NCBI RefSeq assembly: GCF_021390515.1
Contig: NZ_JAJUXI010000009.1
Coordinates: 62,001-126,000 of the forward strand
Direction of reading: 5' to 3'
DNA from: Dyadobacter sp. CY326
GTDB taxonomy: Bacteria > Bacteroidota > Bacteroidia > Cytophagales > Spirosomataceae
Length of the DNA stretch: 64,000 nt
Shown: piece by piece, positions 57,034-64,000 of the stretch
Layout of the letters: each line of letters begins with the position of its first letter
Position numbering within the stretch: position 1 is the first letter of the stretch
Notes under the pieces: model-generated
The model's input: the letters and a program-made list of their open reading frames with translations, nothing else
Databases searched by the model: none
Told to the model about the DNA's origin: nothing
Position numbers and translations under genes: made by a program

Positions 57034-58029
57034 TTATTCTCCGTAAGCCCATTTCAAATAAATGGAGCCCCACGTAAATCCGCCGCCAAAAGCAGCTAAA
57101 ACGAGATTGTCGCCCTTTTTTAATTGCGATTCATAATCCCAAAGACACAATGGAATGGTTGCGGAGGTCGTATTTCCATATTTCTGGATATTAACCATCA
57201 CTTTATTCATTCCCACGCCCATTCGGTTTGCAGTTGCTTCTATAATTCTTCTATTCGCCTGATGGGGAACCAGCCAGGCAACATCGTCACCCGAAAGGCC
57301 ATTTTTCACCATTATTTCGGCAGAAATATCAGCCATATTGGTCACGGCAAATTTAAAAACCTGAGAACCATCCTGATAAACATGGTGTAATCTCTGGTCA
57401 ACCGTCTCATGTGTAGGCGGATAGCGACTGCCACCTCCTTTTTGATGCAAATAAGGATAACCCGATCCGTCTGATTTTATAATGGAATCAATGATCCCGT
57501 TTCCTTCCGTGTCCGGTTCAAGCAACACAGCGCCGGCTCCGTCACCAAATAGAATGCAAGTTTTCCGATCCGTATAATCGACAATTGCGGACATTTTATC
57601 AGCGCCGACAATGACGATTTTTTTATATTTTCCAGTCTCAATAAACTGAGAGCCAAGCGTAAGCGCGTAAACAAATCCTGAACAAGCAGCCTGAATATCA
57701 AAGCTTCCAACGTTTTTAATGCCCACCATATCACAAATTAAATTGGCGGTGCATGGGAAAACAAAGTCGGGCGTTGTGGTGGCGCAGATCAGCAGGTCAA
57801 TTTCGCTGGGAAGCGTGTTTGTTTTGGCCAACAATCCCTTAACAGCTTCGGCACCCATATGAGAACTCCCTAAACCTTCGCCTTTGAGGATATGCCTTTC
57901 TTTGATGCCGGTGCGGCTAACGATCCACTCGTCATTTGTCGCAACCATTGTTTCCAGCTCGGCATTTGTCAAAATATAATCAGGCACATACCCTTGTATT
58001 CCTGTTATAGAGGCTCTTATGTGGGTCAT
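57034..58029 (-). CDS. fabH: 3-oxoacyl-ACP synthase III
   Basis: 331 residues, complete FabH. Catalytic triad visible: Cys116 in [11 protein letters not shown], His256 in VPHQANRR and Asn286 in YGNTTSAT. It condenses acetyl-CoA (or a branched starter) with malonyl-ACP to begin fatty-acid synthesis. Follows plsX by 89 bases. Confidence 0.97.
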   Translation of the reverse strand: MTHIRASITGIQGYVPDYILTNAELETMVATNDEWIVSRTGIKERHILKGEGLGSSHMGAEAVKGLLAKTNTLPSEIDLLICATTTPDFVFPCTANLICDMVGIKNVGSFDIQAACSGFVYALTLGSQFIETGKYKKIVIVGADKMSAIVDYTDRKTCILFGDGAGAVLLEPDTEGNGIIDSIIKSDGSGYPYLHQKGGGSRYPPTHETVDQRLHHVYQDGSQVFKFAVTNMADISAEIMVKNGLSGDDVAWLVPHQANRRIIEATANRMGVGMNKVMVNIQKYGNTTSATIPLCLWDYESQLKKGDNLVLAAFGGGFTWGSIYLKWAYGE

Positions 58030-58118
58030 GATAAAATATAACTATTCAAAATCCGAATAGGTTTTGTAAAAAAAGACAATATCAGTTTATTCATCTCGTC
58101 GTTGTCAGCATTTAGAAA

Positions 58119-59057
58119 TCAGCTTAATGCTTGCGCTATATGCAAATATGCTTTTGACTTAACCTGTTTATAAGCCCAGCCGATCATATTTTTTATTGCC
58201 AACGGAGACGAAATTCCATGCGCGATCATGACGTTTCCATTAACACCAATTATAGAGCTTCCGCCAATGGATTCGTAGTTGGTCTTATCTATAAATTCAT
58301 CGCTGAAACCCCTTGTTTTTGAAATTTCATATAGCGACTCGCCCAATTTGAATAAAACATTGCCTGTAAAGCCGTCTGTAACAATTACATCCGCTTTGTT
58401 AGTAAAGAGATCTTTACCTTCAATATTTCCTATAAAGTTAATTCGCTTATTTTGTTTGAGCAGGGGATAGGTTGCCTGTGACGTAAGAGAACCTTTCTGT
58501 TCCTCTTCCCCGATGTTCATCAGGGCCACGCGAGGCTTGTCAATTTGAAAAGTATATTGAGCAAAAAGAGAGCCTATCTCTCCAAATTGTGCAAGCACTT
58601 CTGGCTTGCAATCGGCGTTGGCGCCAATGTCCAGCATAATAGAATAGCCGCCGTCAACCTGTGGCACAAATCCTGCAATGGCTGGTCTTAATATTCCTTC
58701 GATCGCCTTAATGCTAAACAGCGCTCCGACGTGCATTGCTCCTGTGTTACCCGCACTGCAGAATATGTCTACTTCTTTTTCTTTCAGAAGCTTGAACCCT
58801 ATTCCAATGCTGGAATTGGGTTTTTGAGAAAGGGCTTTGGTTGGATGTTCCCCCATCTCAATAACATCTTCTGCGTGAACGACGTCAATATTAGTAGGAG
58901 TGAAATTGTGTTGGTTAAAAATGTCCCAAATTGCACTTTCACGGCCAATTAAAACGATTCTCGCCTCGGATGGTAGCTCAGAAGAGGCTTGAATTACCCC
59001 TTCAACAATTGCCTGTGGAGCCAAATCTCCCCCCATAGCATCTACCGCAATTTTCAT
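58119..59057 (-). CDS. plsX: Phosphate acyltransferase
   Basis: 312 residues. Opening MKIAVDAMGGDLAPQAIVEG, then EDVIEMGEHPTKALSQKPNS and GFTGNVLFKLGESL are the conserved PlsX segments. It makes acyl-phosphate from acyl-ACP, feeding PlsY in phospholipid synthesis. An internal terminator-like hairpin lies between it and rpmF. Confidence 0.96.
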   Translation of the reverse strand: MKIAVDAMGGDLAPQAIVEGVIQASSELPSEARIVLIGRESAIWDIFNQHNFTPTNIDVVHAEDVIEMGEHPTKALSQKPNSSIGIGFKLLKEKEVDIFCSAGNTGAMHVGALFSIKAIEGILRPAIAGFVPQVDGGYSIMLDIGANADCKPEVLAQFGEIGSLFAQYTFQIDKPRVALMNIGEEEQKGSLTSQATYPLLKQNKRINFIGNIEGKDLFTNKADVIVTDGFTGNVLFKLGESLYEISKTRGFSDEFIDKTNYESIGGSSIIGVNGNVMIAHGISSPLAIKNMIGWAYKQVKSKAYLHIAQALS

Positions 59058-59129
59058 TTACACGCTGTTATTTTAGACTAATAAGTAAGAAATCGAAGGT
59101 GTAAATTTAGCAGTTGTGCCGTAGTAAAA

Positions 59130-59170
59130 AAGAATTTCGCAACAACTTTTATACGGCTGCTGCGAAATCG
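59130..59170 (-). terminator. Attenuator-like hairpin between rpmF and plsX
   Basis: On the minus strand ATTTCGCA and TGCGAAAT (59170-59163 and 59143-59136) enclose a 19-base loop and are followed by TCTTTTTTAC. This would partly end rpmF transcripts before plsX. Confidence 0.55.
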
Positions 59171-59189
59171 GTATACTCATCGACTGAAA

Positions 59190-59384
59190 CTAAACTGTTT
59201 TGCTATAGTTTTCAACTACAACTTTGCCTCTGTAAACCAAGTTTCCTTCGTGAACGTGCGCACGGTGGAATTGGTGAATTTCTCCTGTTGAGGAATCAGT
59301 GCCTAATTGTTTTCCAGTAAGGAAATCATGTGCTCTGCGCGAATCGCGACGGCTTGTGGAGTGTCTCCGCTTAGGATGTGCCAT
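59190..59384 (-). CDS. rpmF: 50S ribosomal protein L32, cysteine-free form
   Basis: 64 residues starting MAHPKRRHSTSRRDSRRAHD, with STGEIHQFHRAHVHEGNLVY as the conserved second half. There is no cysteine at all, so this L32 cannot bind zinc in the usual ribbon, as in the C-minus forms. It lies between yceD and plsX in the fatty-acid cluster. Confidence 0.96.
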   Translation of the reverse strand: MAHPKRRHSTSRRDSRRAHDFLTGKQLGTDSSTGEIHQFHRAHVHEGNLVYRGKVVVENYSKTV

Positions 59385-59415
59385 GCTGCTTTATTTCTAT
59401 TGTTTATTTGTTGTT

Positions 59416-59541
59416 TTTATCCGTCGGTTGAAACCAACGGTCATTGGTTTTTATTCTTTCCGGCGGTTTCAACCGACGGTTATTTTTTCCTTCCTTATCG
59501 TTTCCTTTAGTCCTTTCCGATGGTTTAAACCAACGGTCATT
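59416..59541 (-). repeat. Three copies of a palindromic intergenic repeat between yceD and rpmF
   Basis: Near-palindromic 20-base cores at 59421-59440, 59460-59479 and 59517-59536. Read on the minus strand all three have the same orientation and share AATRACCGTYGG, then a near-palindromic centre GGTTKMAACC, then CGGAWA. Starts of the cores are 39 and 57 bases apart and the spacers are unrelated. They sit in the transcribed gap between two genes of one operon. Confidence 0.85.
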
Positions 59542-59548
59542 GGCCTCG

Positions 59549-60115
59549 TTACTCTTCGCCTTTTAGCTTTTTCAGGGCTTCCCAGCGTGGGTCTATTTTT
59601 TCTTCTTGTTCAATTTCTTCACCTTCGGCGGTTTCTGATGAGTAAACCAAAATGCCGTCTGCTTCATCCAATGGATCTATTTCTTCTTCCTCATCTCTCA
59701 AATCCGGATGGATCTTTTTGAATGGAAGCGAAAGCGCTATGAAATCAAATAGGTAACGCGCTACGTTAATTCTTGTCGTATTCCGATCGATAATTTCTAT
59801 CTCCTCGGTAAGCTCTTCATTGTGGTCCCCGAACTTTAATATAATGCGTTCGTTGGAATCAATGGGCTCCTCAAATGGTTCCAGGCTCCGGTCACAGGTT
59901 AGCGTTACGCTTCCTACTGTGTGGAAATTTAGCTGGATCATGGTCGCCGATTTGTTCAGCACAACACGCGTTTTAAAATGGCCGTACTCGATCAGATCCT
60001 GTTCCAATTCTTGGAAAAATACATCTCCCGACTCCATTTCATAGGCATATTGTTTGTCTTCCAAACCGTAAATGTCTATGTTGTATTTACTTAGCTCTTT
60101 CACTTTTTCTGTCAA
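59549..60115 (-). CDS. yceD: DUF177 (YceD-like) protein
   Basis: 188 residues, beta-rich, with the conserved GSVTLTCDRSLEPFEEPID segment of DUF177 and the late LRDEEEEIDPLDEADGILVY acidic part. In many bacteria it precedes rpmF and has been linked to ribosomal RNA or ribosome assembly; here it is first in the yceD-rpmF-plsX-fabH-efp-accB-accC cluster. A perfect -7 element only 9 bases upstream suggests a nearly leaderless message. Confidence 0.9.
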   Translation of the reverse strand: MTEKVKELSKYNIDIYGLEDKQYAYEMESGDVFFQELEQDLIEYGHFKTRVVLNKSATMIQLNFHTVGSVTLTCDRSLEPFEEPIDSNERIILKFGDHNEELTEEIEIIDRNTTRINVARYLFDFIALSLPFKKIHPDLRDEEEEIDPLDEADGILVYSSETAEGEEIEQEEKIDPRWEALKKLKGEE

Positions 60116-60123
60116 AAGGACTG

Positions 60124-60131
60124 CAAAGGTA
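60124..60131 (-). promoter_or_regulatory. -7 promoter element of the yceD-rpmF-fatty-acid cluster
   Basis: The minus strand reads TACCTTTG, an exact TAnnTTTG match. The predicted start near 60120 leaves about five bases before the ATG at 60115. Confidence 0.5.
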
Positions 60132-60177
60132 ATGTCTTTCGATTTAATAAAAAAACTATGGGGGATTTTTATTGGCG

Positions 60178-60810
60178 TCAGATCTTACGTGCCGGATTGC
60201 CAAAATAAGTGGCTTTTGCAGGCACATTTTCAACCACAACAGATCCCGCGCCAATCCGCGCATTCTTGCCTATCTCGATCCCAGCCACGATAATTGCACC
60301 TGAACCGATGAATACGCCATCGCCGATTTTAGCCCTGTCATTAACAATGGCACCTGCTCCAATCGTCACATAATCGCCGACTTGCGCCCATGTATCCACA
60401 ACGGCGGCAGTTTGCACCAGGCAATGATGCCCGATTTTTGACTTTGCTCCAACGGTTACTCTGGCGCCGATCAGGTTGCCATGTCCGATCGTGGCCATTT
60501 CGGAAATCAATGCACTGTCGTGGACCGCATTAATCGGCATTGATTTGTATTCTTCTGTCAGTGTTTCCACCAATCTCTCGCGAACCGAACGCTCCCCAAT
60601 AGCCACAAAAGCTTCGCATTTACTGCCCAAGATGCTCAAAAAGCCAGCGTCATCCGTGTTTCCTAGAACACTTACATCGCCAAACTCTTTGCCATGAAGC
60701 TCCTTATGATCATCCAAAAGACCATAAACGAGCACATTGTTTCTTTTAAATATATCCAATGCCTGAACGCCTAAGTCGCCGGCACCAAAAATCAAAACGG
60801 GATTTTCCAT
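60178..60810 (-). CDS. NeuD/PglD-type sugar O- or N-acyltransferase
   Basis: 210 residues. N-terminal Rossmann-like substrate domain (PVLIFGAGDLGVQALDIFKR) followed by a left-handed beta helix of hexapeptide repeats (LIGARVTVGAKSKIGHHCLV, IGAGAIVNDRAKIGDGVFIG). The active-site histidine is probably in IGHHCLVQ. Acylates an amino or hydroxyl sugar for cell-surface glycans; the glycan cluster is not nearby. Confidence 0.88.
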   Translation of the reverse strand: MENPVLIFGAGDLGVQALDIFKRNNVLVYGLLDDHKELHGKEFGDVSVLGNTDDAGFLSILGSKCEAFVAIGERSVRERLVETLTEEYKSMPINAVHDSALISEMATIGHGNLIGARVTVGAKSKIGHHCLVQTAAVVDTWAQVGDYVTIGAGAIVNDRAKIGDGVFIGSGAIIVAGIEIGKNARIGAGSVVVENVPAKATYFGNPARKI

Positions 60811-60870
60811 AATATCAGTTAGTAAATGAAAGCAGCATGTAGCGTGCTTTTTATTGGTGGTAAAAAATCA

Positions 60871-60894
60871 AACCACTGCCGTTACACAGTGGTT
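60871..60894 (-). terminator. Terminator of the small barrel gene
   Basis: AACCACTG and CAGTGGTT form perfect 8-base arms with an 8-base loop; on the minus strand TGATTTTTT follows. It lies 27 bases after the stop of the gene at 60921. Confidence 0.75.
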
Positions 60895-60920
60895 CATTAA
60901 TATATTGTATAAAACAAATC

Positions 60921-61568
60921 TTACAGGAATGTTACTCTGAAAACAAATGGGCTGCCGTAAGGTGAAAGGTTTTGCCCGCTATATTGATCAATTTGATTAT
61001 TGTAATTCAAATTAAACAAAGCCGTGAAATGGACCGCTTTGATAAATCGGCCGCCAGTGGGCTGTGAATAAGAAGCGCCAACCAGCGGAGAAGTCAGCCA
61101 TTGCCGCTTCTGATAAGATCCTTCCACATTGAGCGCTTCGACTTCCGCAATGATATTAACGACCGGCACAACGGAATACATTAAAAATGCGCGTCCTCCG
61201 TAATATATGGTATTGATATCGTAATATTTATATCTAAAATACATCCCAGTGACCCCAACTCCGCCAACCAGTTTTTCCGTCAGTTCATAACCTGCCATGG
61301 GCGATAAGTTGATGTTTGTGACTGTTCCAAGGCTCAATCCAAAGCTTCCGCCAAGCCGCAGTCGGTCAATTGCCGGTTTGTCTTTGAATTCTACGTCGTT
61401 TCTCTTTTCTGCAACATCACTTTTTTCAACGGGCGGACGGTCAACTTCTTCCGGCTTTTCTTTTTTCAATGAGTCTGGCCGGTAATATTCATCGTCTTGA
61501 GCCATTACGGCCGGACTGATTATAATGCTAAACAGAACCGTGCATAACAGGAGGATTTTACTTTTCAT
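60921..61568 (-). CDS. Small outer-membrane beta-barrel protein
   Basis: 215 residues with a signal peptide (first 23, ending AVMAQ). A charged Pro/Glu/Lys/Asp linker (about 24-68) leads to an 8-strand barrel of about 140 residues (LRLGGSFGLSLGTVTNINLS through SPFVFRVTFL) that ends on the C-terminal Phe-Leu often seen in outer-membrane barrels. No functional motif is recognised. Confidence 0.78.
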   Translation of the reverse strand: MKSKILLLCTVLFSIIISPAVMAQDDEYYRPDSLKKEKPEEVDRPPVEKSDVAEKRNDVEFKDKPAIDRLRLGGSFGLSLGTVTNINLSPMAGYELTEKLVGGVGVTGMYFRYKYYDINTIYYGGRAFLMYSVVPVVNIIAEVEALNVEGSYQKRQWLTSPLVGASYSQPTGGRFIKAVHFTALFNLNYNNQIDQYSGQNLSPYGSPFVFRVTFL

Positions 61569-61675
61569 ATTAAAATCGTTTATTTTATAACATTGTAACT
61601 GGTAACGAACCGATCCCGCATTTTGGTTTGTGCATTAACTAGTGCTACACACTCCTCAAATTATCTTCATTATCT

Positions 61676-63160
61676 ATGCATTATTCTATTTCCGTATCTG
61701 ACCCGCAGTCTCATTTATTACACATTACTTACAAGATTCCTGGAATTGACTCCGATTTTATAGAGATTCAACTGCCAGCGTGGAGACCCGGGCGATATGA
61801 AATACAGAATTTTGCCAAAAATATTCAATTTATCGAAGCGATCTCCGCCACAGATCAGAAACTCGCTCTTCATAAAGTAACGAAAGACCGCTGGCAGGTT
61901 GCAACGGCTGGCGAAAAAGAAGTCAGAATCCGTTACACCTATTATGCAGCCATTCAAAATGCGGGCAGCAGTTACGTGGACGAGGAATTATGGTATCTCA
62001 ATTTTATCAATTTCTGCATGTACACCGAAGGGCGCATTGGCGAGCCTTACAATGTGCAACTCGAATTACCAGCGGGTTATGAGATTGCCTGCGGATTGCC
62101 AAAAAATGGCAACCTTTTATCCGCAATCGACTTTTACCAATTGGTTGACAGCCCGTTGCTTGCTTCTCAAACTTTACAGGAACACCATTATAAAGTTTAC
62201 GACGTAAATTTTAAGATATGGATGCATGGCAACTTAAAACCAAATTGGCACCGCATTAAGCGCGATTTTCGCCGTTTTTCCCGTGAGCAGATTGCGACAA
62301 TAGGCGAGTTTCCGGAAACTGAATATCATTTCCTTAACCTGATTTTGCCAAACGCCTTTTACCATGGCGTCGAACATCACAACTCCACAATGATCGTGCT
62401 GGGGCCGGACGATGAGGGCGAAGGACTTTATTCGGATCTTTTGGGTGTGAGTTCGCATGAATTATTTCATACATGGAACATCATTCGCATTCGCCCAACG
62501 GAGCTCTTGCCCTATGATTTTACCAAAGAAAATTACTTCCGCACTTGCTTCGTCGCAGAAGGCTGCACAACTTATTACGGCGATCTTTTTCTGAGACGGG
62601 CGGGCGTTTTTACCGACGAAAATTACATTAAGGAGTTGCAGGTTTACATGAAACGGCATTTTGAAAGCAGCTCACAAGCAACGCAGTCACTTGCCGACTC
62701 TTCATTTGACCTTTGGCTGGATGGTTATGAAAAAGGAATTCCCAATCGCAAAGTGTCCGTTTACCACAAAGGAGCATTGGTTTCGCTGATTCTTGATTTG
62801 TATTTGAGAAAAAAAACCAATCACGCACAATCGCTCGATACGGTTATGCAGTTGCTGTGGACGCGTTTTGGGAAACCTTTTATCGGATATACATTGCAGG
62901 ATTACATTGACATTGTAGAAGAAGTCGCTGGCGAATCACTGGAATGGTATTGGAATGACTGCATTTTCACTGCCGAACCATTGGAATTCCGCTTAAACGA
63001 AGCGTTATCTTTCGTAGGCTTACAAATGTCAACTTTTAGCAATGGCAATATTCAGCTCAATGTCCTGGATGATTTTAAAGCAAAATTACAGCGCGACAAA
63101 TGGCTGACGACATTGCAAAGCGTTGAAGATCAAAAGGAAGAGAAAGAGGAGGAGGAATAA
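61676..63160 (+). CDS. M61-family glycyl aminopeptidase-like protease
   Basis: 494 residues. N-terminal beta domain (WRPGRYEIQNFAKNIQ) then the thermolysin-like catalytic domain: zinc site HELFH at residues 261-265 in VSSHELFHTWNIIRIRP, and the third ligand Glu295 in FVAEGCTTYYGD. The usual C-terminal PDZ domain is missing. No signal peptide is seen. Cleaves N-terminal small residues from peptides in studied members. Confidence 0.9.
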   Translation: MHYSISVSDPQSHLLHITYKIPGIDSDFIEIQLPAWRPGRYEIQNFAKNIQFIEAISATDQKLALHKVTKDRWQVATAGEKEVRIRYTYYAAIQNAGSSYVDEELWYLNFINFCMYTEGRIGEPYNVQLELPAGYEIACGLPKNGNLLSAIDFYQLVDSPLLASQTLQEHHYKVYDVNFKIWMHGNLKPNWHRIKRDFRRFSREQIATIGEFPETEYHFLNLILPNAFYHGVEHHNSTMIVLGPDDEGEGLYSDLLGVSSHELFHTWNIIRIRPTELLPYDFTKENYFRTCFVAEGCTTYYGDLFLRRAGVFTDENYIKELQVYMKRHFESSSQATQSLADSSFDLWLDGYEKGIPNRKVSVYHKGALVSLILDLYLRKKTNHAQSLDTVMQLLWTRFGKPFIGYTLQDYIDIVEEVAGESLEWYWNDCIFTAEPLEFRLNEALSFVGLQMSTFSNGNIQLNVLDDFKAKLQRDKWLTTLQSVEDQKEEKEEEE

Positions 63161-63168
63161 GAACGAGC

Positions 63169-64000
63169 CTATTTTGCATAAATATCCCTCAGCGCCTTAT
63201 CCAGTTCAAGAAACTGATATTCGAAAGTCGTCTCCTTAGCAATCCTTTCATTGATCAGATAATTGCTGCCGAGGACAACATTGGCCATGTCTCCGAAAGC
63301 CAATTTCAATGCAAATGACGGCACATTCGGCAACCATTGCGGTTTGTCCAGTGCAATGCAAATCTGCTTGGTAAGCTCTGCATTGGTCACGGGCTGACTT
63401 GCAACAGCATTGTAAGCGCCTTCCCAGGATTCGTTTTCCATGGCTTCAATGTACATTCGGCAAAGGTCGTCGAGATGAATCCACGAAACCCATTGCTTGC
63501 CTGAGCCCAGCGGAGCCCCGAAACCGAACTTGGCAGGAGCTGCCATTTGCGGCAGTGCGCCGCCATCCTTGCTCAAAACAATGCCGGTCCGGAGCTTAAC
63601 CGTCCTGACGCCCATTTCCGCAATGCGGTCTGCTGCTTGCTCCCAAACAACGGTTACGTGAGACAAGAAATCTTTTCCTGCCGGCGACTGTTCCGTGTTA
63701 CGAACATCGCCCGAGTCTTCACCATAATAACTGCTCCCGGAAGCAGAAATGAATGCCGTTGGCCGGATGTTTTTTTCTCTTAAAGCTTTGCCAATCAATG
63801 CAATAGTCTCGGTCCGGCTTGATATAATTTCCTTTTTGCGTTCCTCCGTCCAGCGACCGTCCGCAACTGCCGCACCCGCCAGATGGATCAGATAATCCGT
63901 ATTTTCAACTGCGCCGGCTTCGATATAACCTTTTGCCACATCCCATTCATAAACCTGAACCGAAGGAATGTTGCTTTTTTTTCGGCTTAAATAGGCGATC
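63169..64000 (-). CDS. TIGR01777-family NAD(P)-dependent epimerase, 5' end cut by window edge
   Basis: The open frame continues through 63940-64000 (reading ...AYLSRKKSNIPSVQVYEWD into VAKGY), so the gene begins to the right of the window, and a GTG at 63939 is internal. Visible: the short-chain-dehydrogenase-type core YLIHLAGAAVADGRW, ISASGSSYYGEDSGD, and WVSWIHLDDLCRMYIEA, diagnostic of TIGR01777 (SulA-like) proteins. The nucleotide-binding GxxGxxG start is beyond the edge. Substrate unknown. Confidence 0.92.
   Translation of the reverse strand, partial: IAYLSRKKSNIPSVQVYEWDVAKGYIEAGAVENTDYLIHLAGAAVADGRWTEERKKEIISSRTETIALIGKALREKNIRPTAFISASGSSYYGEDSGDVRNTEQSPAGKDFLSHVTVVWEQAADRIAEMGVRTVKLRTGIVLSKDGGALPQMAAPAKFGFGAPLGSGKQWVSWIHLDDLCRMYIEAMENESWEGAYNAVASQPVTNAELTKQICIALDKPQWLPNVPSFALKLAFGDMANVVLGSNYLINERIAKETTFEYQFLELDKALRDIYAK

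Noticed and set aside
59416-59541. Three regularly shaped repeats as a possible small CRISPR array
   Set aside because: Only three copies, spacing of 39 and 57 bases, near-palindromic cores with variable bases and no cas genes in the window. An intergenic palindromic repeat fits better.
63169-63939. Complete 256-residue epimerase starting at GTG 63939
   Set aside because: The frame stays open to the window edge and the upstream residues continue the family sequence, so the gene is cut by the edge.

Overview
The window reads as a stretch of core chromosome from a Bacteroidota bacterium, most likely Cytophagales close to Dyadobacter or Spirosoma. Four things point there: families largely confined to that phylum (DUF5777, DUF5618, DUF6702, PD40-OmpA proteins, OmpA-like and 8-strand barrels), the absence of Shine-Dalgarno leaders, several exact matches to the Bacteroidota -7 promoter element TAnnTTTG, and the gene order yceD-rpmF-plsX-fabH-efp-accB-accC. 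Genus is inference from memory of such proteins. I see no rRNA, tRNA, CRISPR array, insertion sequence, prophage or integrase, and base composition looks even, so this is not an accessory island. Layout: positions 1-170 hold most of a cobalamin riboswitch pointing off the left edge. 239-8714 holds mixed housekeeping genes: an EamA transporter, a thioredoxin-like protein, release factor 1, a lipoprotein, a small metalloprotease, a GH3 protein, an apparently exported SAM hydrolase, an aldo/keto reductase, a zinc-ribbon protein and a tail-less SSB. 8778-13552 holds xylulokinase, an M28 peptidase, ispE and a cytochrome oxidase subunit III. 13556-20079 is a five-gene leftward run (ettA, mpl, LOG, PD40-OmpA, TetA-like MFS). 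20149-31304 is dominated by hexuronate catabolism: a LacI regulator, then a rightward operon sigma factor-uxuA-uxaC-kdgK-kdgA, with uxaB further along on the other strand. UxuB and UxaA, the partners needed to close each branch, are not in the window. 31387-39619 is a leftward block of envelope and quality-control genes (ABC exporter, membrane MutS-like ATPase, RseP, DUF6702, Lon). 41022-45008 is a five-gene operon: an ECF sigma factor, a protein that appears to span the whole envelope (cytoplasmic N-terminus, one inner-membrane helix, repeat-rich linker, outer-membrane barrel), a Rieske lipoprotein, a DUF5777 barrel and a YceI protein. This is the best candidate for an unusual system. 45058-54471 holds an exported family-2 beta-galactosidase with a histone-like basic tail, coaX, a gamma-glutamylcyclotransferase, a large protein of unknown function, a divergent Nramp-like transporter, an exported Gfo/Idh/MocA oxidoreductase and a DUF5618 gene behind a long inverted repeat. 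54546-60115 is the fatty-acid/translation cluster, with three copies of a palindromic repeat between yceD and rpmF. 60178-64000 holds a NeuD-type acyltransferase, a small barrel protein, an M61 peptidase and a TIGR01777 epimerase cut by the right edge. The genes work together mainly in three groups: uronate breakdown to pyruvate and glyceraldehyde-3-phosphate, initiation of fatty-acid and phospholipid synthesis co-expressed with ribosomal factors, and envelope sensing through the sigma/trans-envelope pair.
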